A stretch of 64,000 nt of DNA from Rhodophyticola porphyridii (GCF_003688285.1 NZ_RCNT01000007.1:186001-250000); one strand, 5' to 3'. Shown: positions 1-8,765, counted from the stretch's first letter. The notes: generated from the letters alone by a model not told the origin. Numbers and translations are program-made.

Positions 1-970
1 CATGGGCTGCGAACCGTTCCGACACCGGCGACAACCGGGCTTCCTCCAGCGGTTCGTCACGGGACAGCGGCAGGATCGACAGCCAGACGATGGCAACGAA
101 AATCGCCGCCGTGGCGCCCCATGTCCACCAAAGCATGTCCCCCTTGGCGTGCATCGTGTTGAAGAAATGCCGGATCGTGACCCCCATGAGGAACACAAGG
201 CTTGCGATAATCCAGTTGTACTCCGACGCAAATGCCAGGGGATAGTGGTTCGACAGCATCAGAAAAATGACTGGCAGCGTGAGGTAGTTGTTATGGGTCG
301 AGCGCAGCTTGGCGATCTGCCCGTACTTTGCGTCCGGCGTACGGCCCGCCTTCAGATCGCGGACAACGATTTTCTGGTTCGGAATGATGATCATCGCCAC
401 ATTCGCGGTCATGATCGTCGCGGTGAATGCCCCCAGATGCAGCAAGGCGGCCCGACCGGAAAACACTTGTGTGTATCCCCATGCCATGACGACGAGCAAA
501 AGAAACAGAAGCAGCATGAGCGCCGTCGGATTCTGCCCGAGCGGCGATTTGCAGAGCAGATCGTAGATCACCCACCCGACGATCAGAGAGCCGGCCGATA
601 TCAGAACGGCCTGCCAGGTCGTCAGATCCATCACATTGTAATCGATCAGAAAAAGCTCCGCTCCCAGCCAGTAGACAACGGCCAGAAGCGCCACACCCGA
701 CAGCCATGTGGCATAGCTTTCCCATTTGAACCAGACCAGATGATCCGGCATTTCGGCGGGCGCCACCATGTATTTCTGGATATGGTAGAAGCCGCCGCCA
801 TGGACCTGCCATTCGTCTCCATCCGCGCCGCTGGCCGGTTTCGGGTCCCGTCTCAGGCCAAGATCAAGCGCAATGAAATAGAAACTGGAACCGATCCACG
901 CGATCGCGGTGATCACATGCAGCCATCGGACCGCAAATTCGACCCAGTGAAGAAGGATGGTCTGATCCAT
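1..970 (-). CDS. puuD: Membrane urate oxidase PuuD, C-terminal part off the window
   Basis: Reading leftward from the ATG at 970, the protein begins MDQTILLHWVEFAVRWLH and continues with ITAIAWIGSSFYFIALDLGL, the N-terminal signature of the PuuD membrane urate hydroxylase family. The visible part is rich in hydrophobic helices. Family members oxidise urate to 5-hydroxyisourate in the inner membrane and usually end in a cytochrome c domain, which would lie beyond the left edge here. The start codon abuts the stop codon of uraH (971-973), so the two are almost certainly co-transcribed and perhaps translationally coupled. The next enzyme of the pathway is therefore encoded directly upstream. The family call is confident; the 3' end is not visible. 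Confidence 0.9.
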   Translation of the reverse strand, partial: MDQTILLHWVEFAVRWLHVITAIAWIGSSFYFIALDLGLRRDPKPASGADGDEWQVHGGGFYHIQKYMVAPAEMPDHLVWFKWESYATWLSGVALLAVVYWLGAELFLIDYNVMDLTTWQAVLISAGSLIVGWVIYDLLCKSPLGQNPTALMLLLFLLLVVMAWGYTQVFSGRAALLHLGAFTATIMTANVAMIIIPNQKIVVRDLKAGRTPDAKYGQIAKLRSTHNNYLTLPVIFLMLSNHYPLAFASEYNWIIASLVFLMGVTIRHFFNTMHAKGDMLWWTWGATAAIFVAIVWLSILPLSRDEPLEEARLSPVSERFAAH

Positions 971-1327
971 CTAGCTGCCCCTGTAGGTGGAATAGCCATG
1001 GGGAGAGATCAACAGCGGAACGTGGTAGTGGCTCTGCTCGGACATGCCGAAGCGGATCGGCACGTCGTCCAGAAACAGGGGCTCCGCCGCAGCCTGCCCT
1101 GTTTCACGCAGATAGTCGCCGACATGGAACACCAGCTCGTAACGGCCGGTCTGAAAATCCCCGGTCGAAAGGATCGGCATCTCTGTCCGGCCATCGGCAT
1201 TCGTGACCGCATCCGCGATCATCTCGCCATCACCGCCTGACAGTCGGTAAAGCCGGATCACCACGCCCTCAGCCGGGCGACCACGCGCGGTGTCCAGCAC
1301 ATGGGTGGTCAAAAATCCCTCGGCCAT
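971..1327 (-). CDS. uraH: 5-hydroxyisourate hydrolase (transthyretin-like)
   Basis: This 118-residue protein has the usual length for HIU hydrolase. It begins with the conserved TTHVLDTARGRPA block and ends in the diagnostic C-terminal tetrapeptide YRGS; HYHVPLLISPHGYSTYRGS is the active-site tail. It hydrolyses 5-hydroxyisourate to OHCU, the product of PuuD being its substrate. A strong ribosome-binding site (AAAGGAGGGACT on the minus strand) lies directly before the ATG at 1327, which rejects the longer open frame upstream. It is the first gene of the leftward uraH-puuD pair and diverges from puuE-uraD, so the pathway is split over two divergent transcripts with a shared 135-base control region. 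Confidence 0.95.
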   Translation of the reverse strand: MAEGFLTTHVLDTARGRPAEGVVIRLYRLSGGDGEMIADAVTNADGRTEMPILSTGDFQTGRYELVFHVGDYLRETGQAAAEPLFLDDVPIRFGMSEQSHYHVPLLISPHGYSTYRGS

Positions 1328-1462
1328 AGTCCCTCCTTTGAGTGTTTTGCGGGCATTTCGGACGTTTTGCCTCCGATGTGCAAGCCGCGATCCGGTGCGC
1401 CCCTTGCCCTTTTCCGGTTTTGCGGCGTAATTCGTGGGCATCTGCGACATTTGAGGGCACCA

Positions 1463-2893
1463 ATGGCGAGCACCCCACCCCGTTATCCGCGCGACATGCG
1501 CGGTTATGGCGCCGACACGCCAGACCCCCGCTGGCCGAGCGGGGCGAAAATCGCCGTTCAGATCGTGCTGAACTACGAAGAAGGCGGCGAAAACAACCTG
1601 CTTCACGGCGATGCCGGGTCTGAGGCGTTTCTGTCCGAGATCGTCGGCGCCGCGTCCTGGCCCGGGCAGCGCCACTGGAACATGGAGTCGATTTATGAAT
1701 ACGGGGCTCGCGCGGGGTTCTGGCGGTTGCACCGGCTATTCACCGGGTTGGATATCCCGATCACCATTTATGGTGTGGCGACGGCGCTCGCCAGGTCGCC
1801 CGAACAGGTTGCCGCCATGCTCGAGGCCCAATGGGAGATCGCATCTCACGGGCTTAAATGGATAGATTACAAGGATTTCCCGCCCGACGTTGAAGCGGCC
1901 CACATGGCCGAGGCGATCCGGCTGCATACCGAGGTGACCGGCGCGCGCCCAAGCGGGTGGTATACCGGCCGCTGTTCGGAAAACACGGTGCGGCTGGCGG
2001 CGGAGGATGGCGGATTTGCCTATGTCGCCGACAGCTATGCGGACGACCTGCCATATTGGACGCGCTTTGGCGAAAGGGCCCAGTTGATCGTGCCCTATAC
2101 ATTGGACGCTAATGACATGCGGTTTGCCACGCCGCAGGGCTTCAACGCCGGCGACCAGTTCGAACGCTATCTATGCGATACTTTCGATGCGCTTTACAGC
2201 GAAGGCCAGGCCGGCGCGCCCAAGATGATGTCTATCGGTCTGCATTGCCGGCTGATCGGCCGGCCCGGGCGGATCATGGCGCTGAAACGGTTTCTGGATC
2301 ATGCGATGCGGCATACGGATGTCTGGTTCGCGCGGCGGATCGATATCGCTACGCACTGGGCGGAAACCTGCCCGCCCGTGGCCGATCTCCCACGACCCTC
2401 GAAGATGGATAAAGACACATTCATAAAAGCTTACGGATCGGTATTCGAGCATTCGCCCTGGGTTGCCGAACGCGCATTCGCCTTGGAGCTTGGGCCGGCG
2501 CATGACACGGCGGCGGGCCTGGCCAATGCGATGGCCCGCGCCTTCCGCAGCGCCTCCCCCGACGCGCGCCTTTCGGTGCTCAAGGCGCATCCGGATCTGG
2601 CGGGCAAGCTGGCGACGGCGAAGCGGCTGACCGAAGACAGCACCGCCGAACAGGCGAGCGCGGGTCTGGATGCCCTAACCGCCAAGGAGCATGAAGTCTT
2701 CACCCGACTGAATACCGCCTATGTGGCGAAACACGGGTTTCCGTTTATCATCGCGGTGCGCGACCACACGAAAACCACCATCATGACCGCGTTCGACCGA
2801 CGCCTGCACAATGACACCGAAACCGAGTTTTCCGAGGCCTGTCATCAGGTCGAACGGATCGCCCTGCACCGCCTGAAAGCGCTTTTGCCATGA
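1463..2893 (+). CDS. puuE-uraD: Fused allantoinase (PuuE) / OHCU decarboxylase (UraD)
   Basis: A 476-residue bifunctional protein. Residues 1 to about 310 are a polysaccharide-deacetylase-fold allantoinase of the PuuE type (RYPRDMRGYG near the start; ASHGLKWIDY and SGWYTGRCSENT in the middle; SIGLHCRLIGRPGR later). Residues about 315-476 are OHCU decarboxylase, with the AHPDLAGK histidine block, AEQASAGLD and the YVAKHGFPFIIAVR motif. Together they convert OHCU to S-allantoin and allantoin to allantoate. The ATG at 1463 is preceded by GAGGG and fits the family start; the frame is open further upstream but without family similarity. The stop overlaps allE by ATGA. The fusion joins two consecutive steps, which suggests channelling, though that is inference. 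Confidence 0.93.
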   Translation: MASTPPRYPRDMRGYGADTPDPRWPSGAKIAVQIVLNYEEGGENNLLHGDAGSEAFLSEIVGAASWPGQRHWNMESIYEYGARAGFWRLHRLFTGLDIPITIYGVATALARSPEQVAAMLEAQWEIASHGLKWIDYKDFPPDVEAAHMAEAIRLHTEVTGARPSGWYTGRCSENTVRLAAEDGGFAYVADSYADDLPYWTRFGERAQLIVPYTLDANDMRFATPQGFNAGDQFERYLCDTFDALYSEGQAGAPKMMSIGLHCRLIGRPGRIMALKRFLDHAMRHTDVWFARRIDIATHWAETCPPVADLPRPSKMDKDTFIKAYGSVFEHSPWVAERAFALELGPAHDTAAGLANAMARAFRSASPDARLSVLKAHPDLAGKLATAKRLTEDSTAEQASAGLDALTAKEHEVFTRLNTAYVAKHGFPFIIAVRDHTKTTIMTAFDRRLHNDTETEFSEACHQVERIALHRLKALLP

Positions 2894-3711
2894 CCAGCTA
2901 TGCCACGCCCCAAGGCGGGTTGCCGCCGCAGACCGCGCTCGCCACAACCCGGGCGCAATTCCACGAAAGCTTTGCGGTGATCCCGCGCGGGGTGATGCGC
3001 GATATCGTGACCTCGGCCCTGCCGGGATGGAGCGGAGCGCGCGCCTGGGTCCTTGCCCGGCCCCTGACCGGATTTGCGGAAACTTTCGCGCAACTGATCG
3101 TCGAGCTTGCCCCCGGCGGCGGCAGCGACAGCCCCGAGCCCGACAAGACCGGCCAGGCGGTGATCTTCGTGACCTCCGGCGATCTTCGGCTCACGATCGC
3201 CGGCACCGTCCATGATCTTTCGCCCGGCGGATATGCCTATCTGCCCGCGGGCTGCGAATGGCGGATCGCCAACCCCGGCACGGCACCCGCAACCTTCCAC
3301 TGGATCCGCAAGGCCTATGAACCGGCGCCGGGCCTTGCCGCGCCCGAGCCCTTCGTGACCCACGAGGCGGAGGTACCGATTGCCTATATGCCCGACACAG
3401 GCGCCACATGGGGCACGCAACGCTTCGTTGCCGCGGACGATCTGCGCCACGACATGCATGTGAACATCGTGACCTTCGCGCCCGGCGGCTCCATCCCCTT
3501 CCCCGAAACCCATGTGATGGAACACGGGCTCTACGTTCTGGAGGGCAAGGCCGTCTACCTACTGAACCAGACCTGGGTTGAGGTCGAGGCGGGGGATTTC
3601 ATGTGGCTGCGGGCATTTTGTCCACAGGCCTGCTATGCCGGGGGGCCGGGGCGGTTCCGCTATCTGCTCTACAAGGATGTTAACCGACATCCGAAGCTGA
3701 CGCTGCGATGA
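2890..3711 (+). CDS. allE: (S)-ureidoglycine aminohydrolase (bicupin)
   Basis: This 273-residue double-cupin protein belongs to the AllE/YlbA family, which releases ammonia from ureidoglycine to give S-ureidoglycolate. The C-terminal cupin carries the metal-binding pattern PETHVMEHGLYVLEGKA followed by a late histidine in the YLLYKDVNRH tail. The length fits the family. Its ATG overlaps the puuE-uraD stop (ATGA), and its own stop overlaps allA in the same way, so the three are coupled. The allantoate-hydrolysing step (AllC or allantoicase) that would supply its substrate is not in this window. Confidence 0.9.
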   Translation: MTSYATPQGGLPPQTALATTRAQFHESFAVIPRGVMRDIVTSALPGWSGARAWVLARPLTGFAETFAQLIVELAPGGGSDSPEPDKTGQAVIFVTSGDLRLTIAGTVHDLSPGGYAYLPAGCEWRIANPGTAPATFHWIRKAYEPAPGLAAPEPFVTHEAEVPIAYMPDTGATWGTQRFVAADDLRHDMHVNIVTFAPGGSIPFPETHVMEHGLYVLEGKAVYLLNQTWVEVEAGDFMWLRAFCPQACYAGGPGRFRYLLYKDVNRHPKLTLR

Positions 3712-4205
3712 CCGGCCCGGCCCGGATCGCGGCGCAGCCCCTCACCGCCGCCGCCTTCGCCCCATTCGGCGACGTGCTGGAGGCCAAGGGCCCGCCCGAC
3801 AGGCTGATCAATCAGGGCCTCTGTGGCCGGTTTCACGATCGCGCGCGCCTGTCCTTCGCCGATGGGCGTGCCGGGATCAGCCTGTTCCGGGCCGAGCCGC
3901 GCACCCTGCCCTATACGCTCGATCTGCTGGAGCGCCACCCGCTCGGCTCTCAGGCGTTCCTGCCGATGACCGAATATCCGTTTCTGGTGACCGTCGCGCC
4001 CGATGCCGACGGGCGGCCCGGGACGCCGCTCGCATTTTTGACCACGCCGGGCCAGGGTATCAATCTGCACGCCGGCACATGGCATGGCGTTCTCACCCCG
4101 CTGCATGCCCCGGGCCTGTTCGCCGTCGTGGACCGGATCGGCCCCGGCGACAATCTGGAAGAGCATTTTCTGGCAAAACCGGTCATGATAACTCACCAAT
4201 TCTGA
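3708..4205 (+). CDS. allA: Ureidoglycolate lyase
   Basis: At 165 residues this matches ureidoglycolate lyase (ureidoglycolate to glyoxylate plus urea). Family hallmarks are the RAEPRTLPYTLDLLERHPLG block, SQAFLPM, and the HAGTWHGVLTPL segment leading to a VVDRIGPG tail. It is cytosolic, with no signal peptide. It overlaps allE by four bases and is the last catabolic enzyme of the group; the TRAP transporter gene follows 84 bases later behind a structured leader. Urea produced here would need a urease encoded elsewhere. Confidence 0.92.
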   Translation: MTGPARIAAQPLTAAAFAPFGDVLEAKGPPDRLINQGLCGRFHDRARLSFADGRAGISLFRAEPRTLPYTLDLLERHPLGSQAFLPMTEYPFLVTVAPDADGRPGTPLAFLTTPGQGINLHAGTWHGVLTPLHAPGLFAVVDRIGPGDNLEEHFLAKPVMITHQF

Positions 4206-4220
4206 CATTTTTCCTTGGCA

Positions 4221-4287
4221 ATACCTCCCGGGCCTGTCTAACTTTGCAACCAAGCGGGTCCGCTTGAGGCCTGCAAAAGGGAGGTAT
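4221..4287 (+). promoter_or_regulatory. Leader that can sequester the dctP ribosome-binding site
   Basis: ATACCTCCC at 4221-4229 is the exact reverse complement of GGGAGGTAT at 4279-4287, which contains the dctP Shine-Dalgarno sequence just before the ATG at 4290. Immediately inside, GGGCCT (4230-4235) can pair with AGGCCT (4267-4272), with one G-U pair. Nested within these is a perfect 7-bp repeat CAAGCGG/CCGCTTG with a 2-base centre (4251-4266). The 84-base allA-dctP gap can thus fold into one long, interrupted hairpin that masks the translation start. The pairing is seen in the sequence; a regulatory role is inference. Confidence 0.5.
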
Positions 4288-4289
4288 CC

Positions 4290-5303
4290 ATGAAACATCT
4301 GACGACAACGGCCATTGGGGCTGTTCTTTCACTCTCCTTCGTGGGCGAAGCGCTGGCCACGGAATGGAATGTCTCGCTCTGGGGGCAGCGCCGCGCCTTC
4401 ACCGAGCATGTGCATCATCTGGCCGATGCCGTGGCCGAGGCCACGGGCGGCGAGTTCACCATGAACATTTCCTATGGCGGGCTCAGCGACAACCGCGAAA
4501 ATCTCGACGGGATCTCGATCGGCGCGTTCGAGATGGCGCAGTTCTGCGCCGGTTACCATCGCGACAAGAATCCCTCCATCACGGTTCTGGAACTGCCCTT
4601 CCTGGGCGTCTCCACCCTGGAGGAGGAGGTCGCCGTCAGCCACGCGGTTTACAATCATCCCGCCACGCAGGCCGATCTGGGCCGCTGGAATGCGCGCCTG
4701 CTGATGACCTCGCCCATGCCGCAATACAATCTCGTCGGCACCGGCGAGCCGCGCGACAGCCTTGCCGAGTTCGAGGGGATGCGCGTGCGCGCCACCGGCG
4801 GCATAGGCGAATTGATGGAAAGCGTCGGTGCCGTGCCCACCTCGGTCACCTCGTCGGAGGCCTACAACGCGATGGAGGGGGGCGTGGTCGACACGGTCGC
4901 CTTCGCGCAACACGCGCATCTCAGCTTCCGGACGATCGACATCGCCGACTGGTGGACGGAAAACCTGAACCCCGGCACGGTGAACTGCCCGATCGTGGTC
5001 AACACCGACGCCTATGATGCGCTGCCCGAGGACCATCGCGCGGCCCTCGACGCGGCGGTGGATGGGGCGATCCAGCACTATCTCGACAATTACGCCGAAC
5101 TGCTGCAGCGGTGGGATGCGGTGCTGGAGGAACGCGGCGTCGAGCGGATCACGATCCCCGATGAAGAGTTGTCCTCCCTTGCGGAAAACGCGGCCCCCAT
5201 CCATGCCGCATGGATCGAACAGATGTCGTCGCAGGGCCTGCCCGCGCAGGAACTTTACGATCTCGTGCAGACGACGCTTGCCGAGCATCGCGCCGGCAAC
5301 TGA
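4290..5303 (+). CDS. TRAP transporter substrate-binding protein (DctP family)
   Basis: A 337-residue periplasmic binding protein with a signal peptide at about residues 1-23 (ending GEALATEW). The GMRVRATGG segment contains the arginine that in DctP-type proteins clamps the ligand carboxylate, and the rest follows the family pattern (NAMEGGVVDTV, then a long C-terminal helix). It delivers its ligand to the DctQ/DctM pair encoded just downstream. Its place directly after allE-allA suggests a ureide or purine-derived acid such as allantoate, ureidoglycolate or urate as ligand, but the sequence does not prove this. It starts at the ATG behind GGGAGGTATCC, a site that can be masked by the upstream leader. 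Confidence 0.88.
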   Translation: MKHLTTTAIGAVLSLSFVGEALATEWNVSLWGQRRAFTEHVHHLADAVAEATGGEFTMNISYGGLSDNRENLDGISIGAFEMAQFCAGYHRDKNPSITVLELPFLGVSTLEEEVAVSHAVYNHPATQADLGRWNARLLMTSPMPQYNLVGTGEPRDSLAEFEGMRVRATGGIGELMESVGAVPTSVTSSEAYNAMEGGVVDTVAFAQHAHLSFRTIDIADWWTENLNPGTVNCPIVVNTDAYDALPEDHRAALDAAVDGAIQHYLDNYAELLQRWDAVLEERGVERITIPDEELSSLAENAAPIHAAWIEQMSSQGLPAQELYDLVQTTLAEHRAGN

Positions 5304-5310
5304 CACACCG

Positions 5311-5341
5311 GGCGGCTCCGAGACGTTTCTCTGGGGCCGCC
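5311..5341 (+). promoter_or_regulatory. Stem-loop between dctP and dctQ
   Basis: GGCGGCTCC (5311-5319) pairs with GGGGCCGCC (5333-5341) with one G-U pair, and the inner GAGA/TCTC can extend the stem. There is no run of T after it, so it is not a simple terminator. It sits just after the binding-protein gene, where such structures commonly protect the upstream message. Confidence 0.55.
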
Positions 5342-5363
5342 TCTCATTGACGGGCTCCCGGAC

Positions 5364-6002
5364 ATGTCAAGCTCCTCTGCGGTTCTGACCGACGACAGCA
5401 CGCTTTCGCGGCTGGACCGCGCACTTCTGAAGCTGGAAAGCAGCCTTAATCTGGTTGGCGGGATCGTGATTTTCCTGCTGGTCCTGATGGCGGTGTGGAA
5501 CGTCTTCGGCCGCAAGATCTTCAATGCGCCGGTGCCGGGCTACGTGGACTGGACGGAACAGCTCATGGCGCTCTTCGCGTTTCTGGGGCTCGCCTATTGC
5601 CAGCGCGAGGGGGGGCACATCCGGATGGATATCGTCGTCTCCCGCCTGCACGGGCGCATCCTGTGGTTCGCCGAATGGATCTCGATCCTGTTCATGCTGA
5701 TCGTGACCACTGCACTGGTCTATGGCACATGGTTTCACTTCCAGCGCAGCTTCGACCTGAACGCGCCGAATTTCTCCCGCGACAGCTCCATCGATATCAG
5801 CCTACCGCTCTGGCCCGCCAAGCTTATCGTGCCCGTTGCGCTGGCCATTCTGTGGCTCCGGCTGGTCCTGCAGCTCTGGGGCTACTGGCGGGCGCTTCGG
5901 ACGGGCGAGGATAAACCCGTCGCCGTACCCCTGCCCGACGATCCGATGAGCCAGGCGACACGGGAAGCCCGGACCGTCAGCGGACGGGAGGATGATACGT
6001 GA
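5364..6002 (+). CDS. TRAP transporter small permease (DctQ family)
   Basis: A 212-residue inner-membrane protein with four hydrophobic helices (for example residues about 30-50, IVIFLLVLMAVWNVFGRKI). It has the DctQ layout: the WNVFGRKIFNAPVPGYVDW segment at the end of helix one and QREGGHIRMDI before the next helix. It pairs with the large permease to form the sodium-driven TRAP channel. The C-terminal tail is charged and low in complexity. The start is the ATG at 5364; it lies 60 bases after dctP, across the stem-loop. Confidence 0.88.
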   Translation: MSSSSAVLTDDSTLSRLDRALLKLESSLNLVGGIVIFLLVLMAVWNVFGRKIFNAPVPGYVDWTEQLMALFAFLGLAYCQREGGHIRMDIVVSRLHGRILWFAEWISILFMLIVTTALVYGTWFHFQRSFDLNAPNFSRDSSIDISLPLWPAKLIVPVALAILWLRLVLQLWGYWRALRTGEDKPVAVPLPDDPMSQATREARTVSGREDDT

Positions 6003-6062
6003 CCTACCCCTCCGGTCAGACATACGCAAAGGCCGCGCGCACGCCCGGAAAGGCCCTCTGAA

Positions 6063-7499
6063 TTGGACAGCATCCTTGACATGCGCGCCCTCCTCGATGG
6101 CGTCGACATCTTCACCGTTTCGCTCTGGCTCTCCGCTCTTCTGCTGGTTCTGGTCCTGATCGGCGTTCGCGTCGCCTTTGCCGCGGCCTTTGTCGGCATG
6201 CTTGGCCTGTGCATCTATTTCATGCAGCGACAGGGCTTCGACCGGGGTCTCGTGACGGCAATCAAACTGGCAGGTCAGGTCCCCCATTCCAAATCCACGG
6301 GCTATGCGCTCAGCCTGATCCCGACCTTCATTCTGATCGGCTACCTGGCCTATTACGCCGGGTTGACACGGGCCCTGTTCGAAGCCGCCAAACGATGGGT
6401 CGGATGGCTTCCGGGCGGGCTGGGCGTCGCGACGGTGTTTGCAACCGCCGGGTTCGCCGCCGTCTCCGGGGCATCGGTCGCCACCTCGGCCGTCTTCGCG
6501 CGGATCGCCATCCCCGAGATGCTGAAGATGAACTACGACAAGGCCTTTGCGGCGGGCGTGGTCGCCGCGGGCGGCACGCTTGCCTCGCTGATCCCGCCCT
6601 CCGCCATCCTTGTCATCTACGCGATCATCGTGGAGCAAAGCGTGGGCAAGCTCCTGCTGGCGGGCTTCATCCCCGGCATGGTCTCTGCGCTCATCTATGC
6701 CGGGCTGGTCATCGGGCTTGCCAAGACCCGCAAGAATCTGGGGCCACCCGTCACCGGCTTCACCTGGGGCGAGCGGTTCGCCTCTCTGCCGGGCGCGATC
6801 CCGATCCTCTTCGTCGTCTTCATCATCATCTTTTCGATCTACTACCGCGGCGAGGACGGCGCATGGGCCACACCGACCGAGGCCGGCGCGCTTGGCGCAT
6901 TCGTCGTCCTGATCATGGCGCTCTGGAAGGGCATGAAATGGGGTCAGCTGCGCTCCGCGCTGATGGAGGCGGCCAAGCTCACCGCGATGATCTTCGCGAT
7001 GATCTGGGGCGTTCTGATCTATGTGCGCTTCCTCGGTTTCGCGCAATTGCCCGATCAGTTCGCGGCCTTCATCTCGGGCCTCGAGATGTCGCCCTATCTC
7101 GTCTTGCTGATGATCCTCGGCGCCTATGTGATCCTCGGGATGTTCATGGATGCGATCGGCATGCTCATCCTGACCCTCCCGGTGACGTTCCCCGCGATCA
7201 TCGCGCTTAATGGCGGCCCCGATGTCACCCGCGAGATGTCCGCCTTCGGGATGACATCGGAGGAATGCGCCATCTGGTTCGGCATCATCGTTGTCAAAAT
7301 GGCAGAGTTATGTCTGATAACGCCGCCCATCGGGTTGAACTGTTTCGTGGTCGCGGGCGTCGCACAGGACAGCAAGCTTCCGATCAGCGTTCAGGATGTG
7401 TTCCGGGGCGCCACGCCCTTCTTCGGCGCGGATGTGGCCACAGTGGCCGTGCTCATCGCGTTTCCCGGCATCGTGCTCTGGTTGCCCTCATTGGTCTGA
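6063..7499 (+). CDS. TRAP transporter large permease (DctM family)
   Basis: A 478-residue polytopic protein with about twelve hydrophobic segments and typical DctM motifs, including the SGASVATSAVFARIAIPEM loop and GTLASLIPPSAILVIYAII. It is the ion-coupled transport subunit of the DctPQM system. The TTG at 6063 is chosen because GGAAAGG lies upstream of it; the alternative ATG at 6081 has no clear ribosome-binding site. An ATG that close would remove only six residues, so the start is uncertain but the family is not. It is the last gene of the ureide/TRAP group and converges on the sugar dehydrogenase gene. Confidence 0.9.
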   Translation: MDSILDMRALLDGVDIFTVSLWLSALLLVLVLIGVRVAFAAAFVGMLGLCIYFMQRQGFDRGLVTAIKLAGQVPHSKSTGYALSLIPTFILIGYLAYYAGLTRALFEAAKRWVGWLPGGLGVATVFATAGFAAVSGASVATSAVFARIAIPEMLKMNYDKAFAAGVVAAGGTLASLIPPSAILVIYAIIVEQSVGKLLLAGFIPGMVSALIYAGLVIGLAKTRKNLGPPVTGFTWGERFASLPGAIPILFVVFIIIFSIYYRGEDGAWATPTEAGALGAFVVLIMALWKGMKWGQLRSALMEAAKLTAMIFAMIWGVLIYVRFLGFAQLPDQFAAFISGLEMSPYLVLLMILGAYVILGMFMDAIGMLILTLPVTFPAIIALNGGPDVTREMSAFGMTSEECAIWFGIIVVKMAELCLITPPIGLNCFVVAGVAQDSKLPISVQDVFRGATPFFGADVATVAVLIAFPGIVLWLPSLV

Positions 7500-7580
7500 A
7501 CGGGTCGCTTCGCGCATCCGGCCCGCCGGTCGCGTTTGCCGGCCTTCGCCGAATGGTGACGGCGTCGGCTGTGCGGCCTC

Positions 7581-8684
7581 TCAGCGCCCGGCCGGGGCCA
7601 TCCGGTAGAGCGTGTCGGTGTTCACCGACAGAAACCAGATCGCGCCGTCCGGGGCCACGCGCACATCGCGGACCCGCGCGGTCGCGGGGCCTGCGATCTG
7701 CTCGACCTCGGTCATGCCCTGATCGGGGTCCAGTCTTGCGATATAGTCGAAGACCAGCGCGCCCACCAGCAGATCGCCCTGCCATTCGGGAAACAGATCG
7801 CCCTGATAGAATGCCATGCCCGACGGCGCGATTGAGGGGTCCCAGTAATGCGCCGGTTGCGCCATTCCCGGCGCCTCGGTCCCCTGACCGATCCGCAGTC
7901 CGGAATAGTGCCGGCCATAGGCGATCACCGGCCATCCGTAGTTCACACCGCGCCGCACCTCGTTTACCTCGTCGCCACCGCGCGCCCCGTGTTCGACCAC
8001 CCAAAGCTGGCCGGACGGATCAAGCGCCGCACCTTGCGGATTTCGGTGGCCGTAGGACCAGATCTCGGGCTGCGCGCCCTCCTGCCCGACAAAGGGGTTG
8101 TCCGCGGGGACCGATCCGTCGCGCGCCACGCGGAGCACGCTGCCATTTTCGCGGGACAGATCCTGCGCCGACGGCCGATCGCCCCGATCGCCCACGGTCA
8201 CGTAAAGATATCCGTCCGGTCCTTCGACCACGCGGCTGCCGAAATGCCGCCCGCCGGAACTGCCGGGCTGCAACGCCCAGATCACGGTGACGTCTTCCAG
8301 CCGCGCATCGACCAGCCGCGCGCGGGCAAGGGCTGTCCCCGCACCGCGCCCCTGCGGCATGGCGAAGGTAAAGAAGATCTCACCCGTCTCCGCGTGGTCG
8401 CGCGGCACCATCACATCCAGCAGGCCGCCCTGCCCGCCCACCGCGATCTCCGGCAATCCGGACAGCGAAACCGATCCGCCCGCCTCGTCAAATCGCAGCA
8501 TCTGCCCGCCGCGCAGGGTGACCAGAAAGCCGCCATCGGGCAGGAAGGCCACCGCCCAGGGTTCGACGAGACCGGTCGCCACCGGGATCACATCGACCGG
8601 GCCGGCGGTGGTGTCGATCTGCTCCGCGATGGCGGGTGCGGCAAGGGACACGGCCAAAATCGCGGCCTTGAAAAGATGTGGCAT
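7581..8684 (-). CDS. PQQ-dependent sugar dehydrogenase-like beta-propeller (Asd/YliI type)
   Basis: This 367-residue protein has a signal peptide (residues 1 to about 20, ending APAIAEQ) followed by a six-bladed propeller of the soluble aldose sugar dehydrogenase family. Signatures include VEPWAVAFLPDGGFLVT, GGQGGLLDV, SYGHRNPQGAALDP and VEHGARGGDEVN, the last two bearing PQQ/calcium-site residues in characterised relatives. It would oxidise a sugar in the periplasm using PQQ. No PQQ-synthesis gene is in the window. The ATG at 8684 is chosen because the signal peptide starts there; the upstream extension is antisense noise. It diverges from the liv-type operon. Confidence 0.85.
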   Translation of the reverse strand: MPHLFKAAILAVSLAAPAIAEQIDTTAGPVDVIPVATGLVEPWAVAFLPDGGFLVTLRGGQMLRFDEAGGSVSLSGLPEIAVGGQGGLLDVMVPRDHAETGEIFFTFAMPQGRGAGTALARARLVDARLEDVTVIWALQPGSSGGRHFGSRVVEGPDGYLYVTVGDRGDRPSAQDLSRENGSVLRVARDGSVPADNPFVGQEGAQPEIWSYGHRNPQGAALDPSGQLWVVEHGARGGDEVNEVRRGVNYGWPVIAYGRHYSGLRIGQGTEAPGMAQPAHYWDPSIAPSGMAFYQGDLFPEWQGDLLVGALVFDYIARLDPDQGMTEVEQIAGPATARVRDVRVAPDGAIWFLSVNTDTLYRMAPAGR

Positions 8685-8765
8685 GAGACAGCTCTTTTCC
8701 TCAGATGACACCGGAAAACCTAGGGCGCGGACCCACGCGGGACCAGTCCCATGACGCAGCTGTGA

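Noticed and set aside
2-1240. A 412-codon open frame on the plus strand
   Set aside because: It is antisense to puuD and uraH. No domain is visible, and the composition is that of a shadow frame.
5802-7046. A 414-codon open frame on the minus strand
   Set aside because: Antisense to the DctM permease gene; charged low-complexity translation without motifs.
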